From Aquirhabdus sp. (GTDB lineage Bacteria > Pseudomonadota > Gammaproteobacteria > Pseudomonadales > Moraxellaceae), in the NCBI GenBank assembly GCA_030151145.1, contig JASLEL010000274.1, forward strand, positions 1 to 9,020: DNA of 9,020 nucleotides, in the 5' to 3' direction. The position numbers were made by a program, and so were the translations under genes. Shown here piece after piece: positions 1 through 5,775 of this stretch. The first letter of the stretch is position 1; each line of letters opens with the position of its first letter. A model generated the notes under the pieces. The model searched no databases and was not told the DNA's origin. It worked only from the letters and a program-made list of their open reading frames with translations.

Positions 1-28
1 ATGAAGCGATATTGTGCACAGAAGCATA

Positions 29-57
29 TTGACAATGTTTGTTGTCAAATTTATATT
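29..57 (+). promoter_or_regulatory. Sigma70 promoter of the SDR gene with built-in operator
   Basis: A perfect -35 hexamer TTGACA (29-34) is followed by a 17-bp spacer and a -10 TATATT (52-57), so this should be a strong promoter. The -35 box is also the left arm of a perfect inverted repeat, TTGACAA-N6-TTGTCAA (29-48), which fills most of the spacer. A dimeric repressor bound there would block RNA polymerase. The sequence shows the promoter and the repeat directly; the repressor is inferred and cannot be named. An 8-bp palindrome TGTGCACA lies just upstream at 13-20. Confidence 0.7.
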
Positions 58-109
58 ACGACCCATTGTGGTGTTTTCCATCATCCCGATCATATGAGTG
101 CATATAACG

Positions 110-988
110 ATGAACGTATTTAAAGGCAAAGTCGCCGCCATTACGGGCGCAGGTTCAGGTATCGGTCAGGCGCTGGCGCTGGGCCTTGCTAAAGAAGGCT
201 GCAACCTCTCCCTGTCCGATGTCAGCGAAAAAGGCTTGGCCGCCACCGTTGAGCTGCTGAAGCCTTACAAAGTCAATGTCACCACCACCAAGGTTGACGT
301 ATCCGACCGCGCTCAGGTCGCTGCGTGGGCCAAGAGCACTGCCGAGCAGCATGGTCAGGTCAATCTGATTTTCAACAATGCCGGTGTCGCCATGGGCAGC
401 ACAGTCGAAGGCATGAGCTATGAAGACCTCGAGTGGATGATGAGCATCAACTTCTGGGGCGTGGTCTATGGCACCAAAGAGTTCCTGCCACTCCTGAAGA
501 AAAGCGGTGACGGTCACATCATCAATATCTCGAGTCTGTTTGGCCTGACCGCACAGCCGACCCAGAGCGCTTACAACGCCAGTAAATTCGCCGTCCGCGG
601 TTTCACCGAGTCGCTGCGTCAGGAACTGGATATGGAAAACTGCGGCGTCAGTGCGACCTGTATCCATCCCGGCGGTATCCGTACCAACATCGCCAAAGCC
701 GCGCGCATGAGTGACAATCTGAAATCCCTCGGCATGGACCCAAGCAAGAGCATCGCCGCATTCGACAAACTGCTGCGCACCCCTGCCGACGAAGCGGCCC
801 GTCAGATTCTGGACGGCGTGCGTCACAACAGCCGCCGTGTGCTGATCGGTAGTGATGCCAAGGTGCTCGACCTGATCCAGCGCGTGCTGCCACAGGGCTA
901 CCAAAAAGTCTTCGGCAAAGCGACCCAACTGCAAACCCGCATGCTGAACAAAAAGTCCGAAAAGAAAGCCAAACTGGCCGCCAAGTAA
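110..988 (+). CDS. SDR-family NAD(P)-dependent oxidoreductase
   Basis: Classical short-chain dehydrogenase/reductase, a soluble enzyme that interconverts alcohols and ketones or aldehydes using NAD(P). With the ATG at 110 it is 292 residues. The Rossmann dinucleotide motif TGAGSGIG is at residues 12-19 and NNAG at 89-92. The catalytic tetrad is complete: N114, S142, Y155 and K159 (YNASK). The HPGGIRT segment after the active site is typical. D37, at the end of the second beta strand, suggests NAD rather than NADP. The C-terminal tail is lysine-rich (KKSEKKAKLAAK). An in-frame GTG at 98 would add four residues. Neither start has a clear Shine-Dalgarno, and ATG 110 fits the usual family N-terminus better. 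The gene is monocistronic, with its own promoter (29-57) and terminator (1028-1059). The substrate cannot be told; long-chain alcohol or aldehyde metabolism is only a guess. Confidence 0.93.
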   Translation: MNVFKGKVAAITGAGSGIGQALALGLAKEGCNLSLSDVSEKGLAATVELLKPYKVNVTTTKVDVSDRAQVAAWAKSTAEQHGQVNLIFNNAGVAMGSTVEGMSYEDLEWMMSINFWGVVYGTKEFLPLLKKSGDGHIINISSLFGLTAQPTQSAYNASKFAVRGFTESLRQELDMENCGVSATCIHPGGIRTNIAKAARMSDNLKSLGMDPSKSIAAFDKLLRTPADEAARQILDGVRHNSRRVLIGSDAKVLDLIQRVLPQGYQKVFGKATQLQTRMLNKKSEKKAKLAAK

Positions 989-1027
989 TACTTTTTAAAT
1001 CTATAACATACGACCGATATCCTCATC

Positions 1028-1059
1028 AAAAACACCACGCCTTGCGCGTGGTGTTTTTT
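1028..1059 (+). terminator. Rho-independent terminator after the SDR gene
   Basis: The stem AACACCACGC (1031-1040) pairs perfectly with GCGTGGTGTT (1046-1055) around a 5-nt loop. It is followed by a T tract (1054-1059) and preceded by an A run, so it may also work on the opposite strand. It lies 40 bases after the SDR stop codon and isolates that gene from the next. Confidence 0.92.
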
Positions 1060-1137
1060 ATATGGAGCACGATCTCAAGACCTCCCATTTGCGGTGGTTT
1101 TTTATCCACCACATCACAGTGTTCACATTTTTTCGTT

Positions 1138-1143
1138 TATACT
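1138..1143 (+). promoter_or_regulatory. Possible -10 box for the CarF-like desaturase
   Basis: TATACT at 1138-1143 matches the -10 consensus at five of six positions and lies in an AT-rich patch. No good -35 lies 16-18 bp upstream. If used, transcription would begin near 1150, downstream of the first possible ATG (1062). That would favour translation from 1194 or 1203. Confidence 0.35.
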
Positions 1144-1193
1144 CATGGCATACAGGGCGTGTGTTGATACACGTCTCGCTCACCCTATCACGG

Positions 1194-1928
1194 ATGTCAT
1201 CCATGCTCAGGCCACTTGCCTTTACGGTGTTTTTTGCCAGTGTCGTGTTCGGCTGGATCGCGATGGGCATGAGTGCGGCTACGGCGGGCATCAGCCTGTG
1301 GGATGGGGTCACAAGCCTTGCGGCCTGCCTCGTCGGCTGGTATATCGCCGATGCACTGTCGGGCCTTGTGCATATGTACATGGACTATCGTCCTTGCACT
1401 GAGGGTGTGGGCTTGGGCGAGCTGTTCTTTTATGACGGTTGCCGTGAGTCTGAGGATTACTTGAGCAAACGCCGCCTCGCCATGAGCAAGATTGGCTTTT
1501 TTGAGCGTGTGGTGTTTGACTTCAAGAATCACCATCCGCGCCCGATGGCTTTGGGTCGCCGCAGCTTTATCTATCAGACCACCTCGATCATGGTCTTTGT
1601 CTTTCCACTGTCGGTCGCGCTTGATCTCGCCACTGTCTTTGGGGCACTGCCGATATGGCTCTCGATGGGCCTGAATGTCACCCTGCTCGGCATGATCATG
1701 TCGCAGTATTTCCACGGCGCGCTGCATCGCGATGACAACCCAGCCATCATCGGTCTGATGCGGCGCACGGGCTTGCTGATGACGCCTGCCATGCACGACA
1801 TCCATCATGCGACACTGGATAGGGACTTCGCCACCAATAGCGGCTGGTCCAATCCACTCATCAATCATGTGTTCAACTACTTCCGTCGCCGCGGCCATAT
1901 GGACCCCAGCGGTCTGGAGCCACGCTGA
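1194..1928 (+). CDS. CarF/TMEM189/Kua-family membrane desaturase
   Basis: Integral-membrane di-iron desaturase-like protein of the lipid desaturase family. This family includes Myxococcus CarF and human TMEM189 (plasmanylethanolamine desaturase, which makes the vinyl-ether bond of plasmalogens) and plant FAD4 (a fatty-acyl desaturase on phosphatidylglycerol). With ATG 1194 it is 244 residues. All family histidine boxes are visible: SGLVHMYMD (H60, D64), NHHPRP (H113, H114), QYFHGALH (H174, H178) and HDIHH (H201, H204, H205). The family-typical NSGWSNPLIN follows. Hydrophobic segments lie near residues 10-27, 38-58, 130-150 and 153-172. The frame is open upstream to an ATG at 1062, but that start overlaps terminator sequence and adds a 44-residue basic stretch. 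No start has a good Shine-Dalgarno; 1203 is also possible. No ether-lipid synthesis gene is nearby, so the substrate (plasmanyl lipid, acyl lipid or other) is open. It ends one base before the stop codon of the convergent MerR gene. Confidence 0.85.
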   Translation: MSSMLRPLAFTVFFASVVFGWIAMGMSAATAGISLWDGVTSLAACLVGWYIADALSGLVHMYMDYRPCTEGVGLGELFFYDGCRESEDYLSKRRLAMSKIGFFERVVFDFKNHHPRPMALGRRSFIYQTTSIMVFVFPLSVALDLATVFGALPIWLSMGLNVTLLGMIMSQYFHGALHRDDNPAIIGLMRRTGLLMTPAMHDIHHATLDRDFATNSGWSNPLINHVFNYFRRRGHMDPSGLEPR

Positions 1929-1929
1929 A

Positions 1930-2313
1930 TCAGCGCGTGAGTGTCTTAAAGTTCAGAGCTGCCTCAGGCGCACAGGTCAACTGTGAGAAAATCCCCGTGA
2001 TCTCGCCCCGTAGCCGCTGTAACTCCTGAATTTTGTCATCGATCTGCTGTAATTTTTCATGTAGCCGTGCCTCGACCTCACCACGACTCAGTTCGCCATC
2101 GACCAAGCCCGGTAAAATATCGACGATCTCCTGCAGCGAGAAGCCTAGCGTCTTGGCTGTGCGGATAAAACGAATACGGGCGACATCGTCCAGCGTATAG
2201 CTGCGATAGCCATTGTCCTTACGCAGGGCCGGCTTAAGCAGACCTTGTTTTTCATAATAACGGATCGTATCGGTGGTCATGCCACTCTGCCGCGCCAGTT
2301 GTCCGATATTCAT
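1930..2313 (-). CDS. MerR-family transcriptional regulator
   Basis: A 127-residue MerR regulator that binds DNA as a dimer and activates over-spaced promoters by twisting them. The N-terminus MNIGQLARQSGMTTDTIRYY (1-20) is the classic helix-turn-helix, followed by the wing (YEKQGLL, NGYRSY) and a coiled-coil dimerisation helix (about 77-108). There is only one cysteine (C114). The paired C-terminal cysteines of CueR and the cysteine at the start of the dimer helix of ZntR are missing; a serine (S76) lies near the latter position. A standard two-thiol metal site is therefore unlikely, and the inducer may be an organic molecule or redox/electrophile stress. The start is secure: AGGAGG lies on the minus strand at 2323-2318, four bases before the ATG. 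The gene is divergent from the His-tailed membrane protein and faces a MerR-type dyad at 2384-2405, its most likely binding site. Confidence 0.93.
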   Translation of the reverse strand: MNIGQLARQSGMTTDTIRYYEKQGLLKPALRKDNGYRSYTLDDVARIRFIRTAKTLGFSLQEIVDILPGLVDGELSRGEVEARLHEKLQQIDDKIQELQRLRGEITGIFSQLTCAPEAALNFKTLTR

Positions 2314-2380
2314 TACGCCTCCTCACATTTCAAGCTCAACGAGACATTCACTCCTCAAGCGACATCCTGCGATATACCGC

Positions 2381-2412
2381 TTGACCTTGGAGTCTACACC
2401 AAGGTTTAGCAT
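2381..2412 (+). promoter_or_regulatory. MerR-type promoter and operator
   Basis: A -35 box TTGACC (2381-2386) is separated by 20 bp from a weak -10 TAGCAT (2407-2412). The spacer holds a dyad: ACCTTGG (2384-2390) against CCAAGGT (2399-2405), extended inward by GT/AC with one mismatched pair. Over-long 19-20-bp spacers filled by a dyad are the hallmark of MerR-activated promoters. The site drives the membrane protein starting at 2481. On the opposite strand, TTGGTG and TATATC could serve the MerR gene itself, also about 20 bp apart, so autoregulation is possible. Confidence 0.8.
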
Positions 2413-2480
2413 ATTGCTTGACCACTTCTACAGAGGTCATCAGAGCGACTCATCCCGTAACGCCTTTTGAGGAATTCAGT

Positions 2481-2894
2481 ATGCATACCGCACAATATCA
2501 ACGCATCGTCCGCGCATCAGCCCTGTACGATCTCATCGTTACCCTGCCCTTTGTCACACCATGGAGCTTTCAGATCATCCATCAGTTGCTGGAGCAATTG
2601 GCACCGACTCCGGCCTTTAGCTCGACCCATGTGCTGTTTGTTAATCTGTTCGGCTCGATCGTGATTGTCTGGTCTTTGTTGCGCCTACGTCATCCGGAGC
2701 CGCTGTTTGGCTTGTACGATAGCATGGGGCGGGGATTGTTCTCGTTCTGGTTTATCTATCATTTGCTCACGGGTAACATCCATCCGGTGACATGGCTTTT
2801 TGCCGCATTTGAGATCTGCTGGGGCGTGGTTCAGCTTTATGGCTATCTGCGTCTGTATCCGCATACTGATCATATGACGCATGAACACGCCTAA
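2481..2894 (+). CDS. Four-helix membrane protein with His-rich tail, likely MerR target
   Basis: I do not recognise the family. The product is a small integral-membrane protein of 137 residues. Hydrophobic stretches at about 12-30, 50-68, 84-99 and 104-123 suggest four membrane helices. The C-terminus (127-137, PHTDHMTHEHA) carries four closely spaced histidines (H128, H131, H134, H136) and acidic residues, which could bind a metal. That is inference from composition only. The start at 2481 is chosen because GAGGA lies 7 bases upstream; the frame is open further back, to 2418, without a comparable site. It is divergent from the MerR gene and downstream of a MerR-type promoter, so it is the obvious regulated target. 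A role in resistance or stress at the membrane is likely, but the signal is unknown. Confidence 0.8.
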   Translation: MHTAQYQRIVRASALYDLIVTLPFVTPWSFQIIHQLLEQLAPTPAFSSTHVLFVNLFGSIVIVWSLLRLRHPEPLFGLYDSMGRGLFSFWFIYHLLTGNIHPVTWLFAAFEICWGVVQLYGYLRLYPHTDHMTHEHA

Positions 2895-2911
2895 AAAGCG
2901 CCGTCAAAGAT

Positions 2912-2931
2912 CGTTTTGCTTTATGCTAGCG
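2912..2931 (+). promoter_or_regulatory. Promoter-like element upstream of the DUF3144 gene (copy 1)
   Basis: CGTTTTGCTTTATGCTAGCG contains a -10-like TATGCT (2922-2927) and the palindrome GCTAGC. It would place the transcript start near 2934, about 33 bases before the ATG. A copy differing at one base lies upstream of yggL (3277-3296). No convincing -35 is visible. Confidence 0.5.
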
Positions 2932-2966
2932 CTCCTCAAATCCATGCAACCTTGAGGATCACGCCA

Positions 2967-3254
2967 ATGACCAGCCACGAAACCGATGCGGCATTCTGGG
3001 ATCGCGCAGATGCGATCCTGAATCTCGCCAATCAGCAATGCGATACCGTCCCGCGTGGGCAGGTCAGCTCATCCCTGCTCTACTCGGCGGCTCGCTTTAA
3101 TGCCTTTGTCGTCGCATCCCACGCCAAAGACAGTGCCAAAATGGCTGCTGATCGCGACGAGGCCGTTGCCTATTTCACCGCACAATACAAGATGATGCTG
3201 GAAGAGAATCTGGACAACTTCATCGCCCACTACGATGAATACATCCGACGCTAA
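2967..3254 (+). CDS. DUF3144 family protein
   Basis: Small soluble protein of 95 residues matching what I know of DUF3144, a proteobacterial family with no assigned function. Recognisable features are FWDRADAILNLAN near the N-terminus (10-22), the central RGQVSSSLLYSAARFNAFV (30-48), and a helical acidic end (LEENLDNFIAHYDEYIRR). There is no signal peptide and no membrane segment. ATG 2967 is preferred because TGAGGAT ends 8 bases upstream and the protein then begins close to the conserved region; the frame is open back to 2916. The gene seems transcribed from its own element at 2912-2931, and the next gene carries a near-identical element. The two may therefore be co-regulated although they are separate units. 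Confidence 0.85.
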   Translation: MTSHETDAAFWDRADAILNLANQQCDTVPRGQVSSSLLYSAARFNAFVVASHAKDSAKMAADRDEAVAYFTAQYKMMLEENLDNFIAHYDEYIRR

Positions 3255-3276
3255 AGGATGGGCCTGATTTCAGTGC

Positions 3277-3296
3277 CGTTTTGGTTTATGCTAGCG
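3277..3296 (+). promoter_or_regulatory. Promoter-like element upstream of yggL (copy 2)
   Basis: CGTTTTGGTTTATGCTAGCG is identical to 2912-2931 at 19 of 20 positions. The -10-like TATGCT is at 3287-3292, which would start the transcript near 3299, about 26 bases before the yggL ATG. The repeated placement at a similar distance from two genes is the main support. Confidence 0.5.
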
Positions 3297-3324
3297 GCCT
3301 GTCAATCATCGACCAAGCATAGCT

Positions 3325-3672
3325 ATGAAAATCCTCGCCGATCTGGACCACGACCTCCCTCGCACCCGCCGCCTGCGCAAAAAACTGCGTGTGGGCGAGT
3401 TCCGCGAATACGGCCTGCACTTTGACTTTACGCTGGATGAGAGCAAAATTGATTTCGATAGCGCGCTCAATCAGTGGATCGACTTTGTCGAGAGTCAAAA
3501 CTGGGGCTTTGGTGGTGGCGGCATGAGCGACCAGATCTCGGGCTTTGTCACCCAGTTTGCCCGTGGCAGCCTGACGGAGAAAGATCAAGCCGCCCTAAAG
3601 GCATGGTTTGAAGCACAAGCGTGGATCCAGACTTTCACCGTCAGCGATCTGGTCGATGCTTGGCACGGCTGA
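3325..3672 (+). CDS. yggL: YggL family 50S ribosome-associated protein
   Basis: A 115-residue cytoplasmic protein of the YggL (DUF469) family, whose members bind the large ribosomal subunit and are thought to help ribosome assembly or function. The diagnostic N-terminal signature RRLRKKLRVGEFREYGL is at residues 15-31. It is followed by an acidic, helical middle (LDESKIDFDSALNQWIDFVE), the glycine-rich GFGGGG (61-66), and a C-terminal stretch ending TVSDLVDAWHG, which matches the SELFDVW-type end of E. coli YggL. The length is close to the E. coli protein (about 108). The start at 3325 has a poor Shine-Dalgarno but is the only ATG that precedes the signature at a sensible distance. It is expressed from the element at 3277-3296 and converges with the efflux gene. 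Confidence 0.9.
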   Translation: MKILADLDHDLPRTRRLRKKLRVGEFREYGLHFDFTLDESKIDFDSALNQWIDFVESQNWGFGGGGMSDQISGFVTQFARGSLTEKDQAALKAWFEAQAWIQTFTVSDLVDAWHG

Positions 3673-3699
3673 TGCGACCCATGCAAAAGGTTGTTTGAA

Positions 3700-3755
3700 T
3701 GATGCACTGATCTGTGCATCACTCAATGCATCATCAATGCATCATCAGTGCATCA
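3700..3755. repeat. Dyad with tandem ATGCATCATCA repeats between convergent genes
   Basis: TGATGCACTGAT (3700-3711) is perfectly complementary to ATCAGTGCATCA (3744-3755), a 12-bp outer stem. A competing local hairpin, GATGCAC-N6-GTGCATC, lies at 3701-3720. The right half holds tandem TGCATCATCA-type units about 10 bp apart. The dyad fills the gap between yggL and mdfA and covers the mdfA stop codon (3745-3747). There is no T tract, so it is not a standard intrinsic terminator, but it could slow or block convergent transcripts. Confidence 0.6.
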
Positions 3756-5001
3756 ACGGCGGCGCAATGTCAGACTCAGTCTCACGCTGCGCCATCGCAC
3801 GCGCCACCACCCCGCGATACAGCGCCAGATAGCCGCCCATCATCACGATAAACAAGCCCCACAGACCCACCACGCCATGATGCTCATAGAGCCATGATGA
3901 TGCCTCAAGCACAAGCGCATAGACCACCGTGATCAGCATCCCGACCGCAGCTCCGACGACGCCAGTCTTGCCGGGGATTGAGGTCATGACAAAGCGATAC
4001 AGCACCGCCATCCCAAGCCCCTGCGCGAACGAAAAACAGCTCATCGCAACGATCAGCGACACCACCAGCGTAGACGACCAGAGCACCGCAGGCAGCATGG
4101 CAACGAGCCCCGCGCCCACCAGCCATGCGGCCATATGAATCGGCCGATCCAGCGGCCAGCGGTCGGCGACTTTCATGACGAAGATATTTCCCAAGATCAG
4201 CATGCCAATGACCGGCACCTGACACCAGCCATACTGAACTGGATTCATGCCGAGATCCTTCATCAGGATCACAGGCGACAGGCCGATCCAGAGGATGACC
4301 GGAATGCCGAACAGCGTAGTGCATAGCGCGGCTTTAAAGAAAGTCGAATCGGCAAACACACTGCGGTAGTCCGCCCAGATATTACCGAGTGACAGTCGTG
4401 GCATATCATCCGTCAGCACCCGCGTCTCAGGCATATAGCGATAGAGGCCGATGACACTCAAGACCGCAACTACGGCGATGCTGATAAAGCTCGCCTGCCA
4501 CGACCAGATCGAGACCACCGCCGCACCCACGAGTGGACCGATGAGCGGTGCCAGCAGCGCGATATTGGCCATCATCGCCATGACCCTGACCGCAGCGACA
4601 TCCTCAAAAGCCTCCTGAATCGCAGCATAGCCAACCGCGAGGATGTAGCACAGCCCCACACCCTGCAGCATACGCAGGCCAATAAAGCTCTCGATATCCC
4701 ACGCACCCAGAATCAGGATCAGTGAGATCAGGAACATCACCGCGCCCACCAGCATGACCGGACGACGTCCGATACGATCCGACAGCGGACCGAGCAGCCA
4801 CGTCAGGAGCGAGCCACCGACAAGGTATGCCGTCAAGGATCTCGCCACCCACTCAGGCCCCGCCGAGAAGTCGTTAATGACTTCGATCATGCCGGGCTGC
4901 ACCATATCGTTGCCGATATAGACACAGAATTCATAGAGCACGAGCGCGAGGGGAAAGAGGATGGTCTGACGATTTAGCGTTGTGATTTTTTGCATAGTCA
5001 T
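3745..5001 (-). CDS. mdfA: MdfA/CraA-type multidrug efflux transporter (MFS)
   Basis: Twelve-helix major facilitator superfamily drug:proton antiporter of the MdfA/Cmr/CraA group, which exports chloramphenicol and various lipophilic compounds across the inner membrane. With ATG 5001 it is 418 residues (MdfA is 410). The signature helix 1, LVLYEFCVYIGND, carries the acidic residues E24 and D32, matching MdfA E26 and D34. Motif A is GPLSDRIGRRP (71-81), the motif-B arginine is R110 (LRMLQG), and the antiporter motif C region is ALLAPLIGPLVGA (148-160). The N-terminus (ITTLNRQTILFPLALVL) is closer to Acinetobacter CraA than to E. coli MdfA from memory. An ATG at 4995 and a GTG at 5034 are alternative starts; no Shine-Dalgarno decides. 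It has its own promoter (TATAAT at 5066-5061). Actual substrates are not predictable. Confidence 0.88.
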   Translation of the reverse strand: MTMQKITTLNRQTILFPLALVLYEFCVYIGNDMVQPGMIEVINDFSAGPEWVARSLTAYLVGGSLLTWLLGPLSDRIGRRPVMLVGAVMFLISLILILGAWDIESFIGLRMLQGVGLCYILAVGYAAIQEAFEDVAAVRVMAMMANIALLAPLIGPLVGAAVVSIWSWQASFISIAVVAVLSVIGLYRYMPETRVLTDDMPRLSLGNIWADYRSVFADSTFFKAALCTTLFGIPVILWIGLSPVILMKDLGMNPVQYGWCQVPVIGMLILGNIFVMKVADRWPLDRPIHMAAWLVGAGLVAMLPAVLWSSTLVVSLIVAMSCFSFAQGLGMAVLYRFVMTSIPGKTGVVGAAVGMLITVVYALVLEASSWLYEHHGVVGLWGLFIVMMGGYLALYRGVVARAMAQRETESDIAPPLMH

Positions 5002-5060
5002 AGTTGTAGAGGCCAGCGTACGGCCCCGGATCACTCTTAATTTAGTTCAATTGGTCAAGA

Positions 5061-5090
5061 ATTATAGCGCAATTTGATGACATTTTGCGC
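5061..5090 (-). promoter_or_regulatory. Probable mdfA promoter with overlapping dyad
   Basis: On the minus strand a perfect -10 box TATAAT lies at 5066-5061, about 60 bases before the mdfA ATG. Immediately upstream, GCGCAA (5067-5072) and TTGCGC (5085-5090) form an inverted repeat with a 12-base gap, placed between -10 and the expected -35. The -35 itself is poor (TTGCGC, 18 bp away on this count). The dyad may be a regulator site; the regulator is unknown. Confidence 0.5.
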
Positions 5091-5113
5091 AAGCAGGCAC
5101 GATGATCTGGGGG

Positions 5114-5695
5114 TTAGGGCCGCACTGGTGGTTGCTGATGCTGATCCTCTTGCTCTGCGACCGCAGACAGAAAATCGCGAAATAGCTTCCACTCAGGATC
5201 AGGCTGGGACACCGCCTTAAAGGTATAGTCCGGATATGCCGCCATCACGTCACCGATGACCTTCTGTAAAGTATCGGCATTGGCGATATAAAAAAACGAC
5301 GTCATCCGCCCTCTCGACACCATATTGCCAGCATACACCGCATCTAGCTTGGTCGTCATGGCCGTGGCGACCTTACCCTCAATCTCAAAGACCTTGGCCG
5401 ATTCATCATGATCTGGCAGACCAACATCGGTCGGATGCAAAAGCTTCAGCGCAAACAAGGCCAGCGTCGGACGCTGTGTCATGGGTGCCACATTGCGCAA
5501 GCCTTTATTGATCAAAAATGCCGTGGGGTGGTCCTCGATCCTGACCAGATACGCGCCAAAACTCTCACGCGATGAGGATGCCGCTTCGGACGTCGTCGGG
5601 CTATCCTGCGCGGATCCCTCATGTGCCCATGTCGAAGCCGCGAAACCAACCCCTAAGAGACCACATAAGCCGATACGACATAAAAAAATTTTCAT
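5114..5695 (-). CDS. Secreted DUF695 domain protein
   Basis: A 193-residue exported protein. Residues 1-24 form a signal peptide (MKIFLCRIGLCGLLGVGF, then an Ala/Ser/Thr stretch ending WA), with likely cleavage near A24. A short Ser/Glu/Thr-rich linker (25-45) follows. Residues 46-178 match my knowledge of DUF695: FGAYLVRIEDHPTAFLIN, GLRNVAPM, an acidic patch (DHDESAKVFEIE), SRGRMTSFFYIA and the ending PDYTFKAVSQPDPEWKLFRDF. The family has no firm function. Most members I know are cytoplasmic, so export to the periplasm is the odd point. The start at 5695 is chosen for the signal peptide and an upstream GGAGAG; the frame is open further, to 5779. The tail is Gln/Pro-rich (EQEDQHQQPPVRP). It lies 80 bases downstream of the TetR gene on the same strand and may be cotranscribed with it. 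Confidence 0.78.
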   Translation of the reverse strand: MKIFLCRIGLCGLLGVGFAASTWAHEGSAQDSPTTSEAASSSRESFGAYLVRIEDHPTAFLINKGLRNVAPMTQRPTLALFALKLLHPTDVGLPDHDESAKVFEIEGKVATAMTTKLDAVYAGNMVSRGRMTSFFYIANADTLQKVIGDVMAAYPDYTFKAVSQPDPEWKLFRDFLSAVAEQEDQHQQPPVRP

Positions 5696-5775
5696 CACAG
5701 GCACTCTCCACCAAACGCGCATAACACTCTTGCACACCCACCCATAAAAAACGAGCCCCCAGCCCGCTTTTCTCA

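Noticed and set aside
1..123. Open frame of 40 codons starting at the first base of the window
   Set aside because: It runs through the SDR promoter and its inverted repeat, has no ribosome binding site in view, and its product is Cys/His-rich without any recognisable motif.
155..934. Long minus-strand open frame opposite the SDR gene
   Set aside because: It is the antisense shadow of a clear SDR with a complete catalytic site; its translation shows no domain.
1197..1898. Minus-strand open frame of 233 codons opposite the desaturase
   Set aside because: It is antisense to a well-supported histidine-box protein. Its His/Arg-rich translation is typical of shadow frames.
5745..5775. Possible terminator between the TetR and DUF695 genes (GC-rich stretch next to T run on the minus strand)
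   Set aside because: The GC-rich arms are partly direct rather than inverted repeats and do not form a convincing stem.
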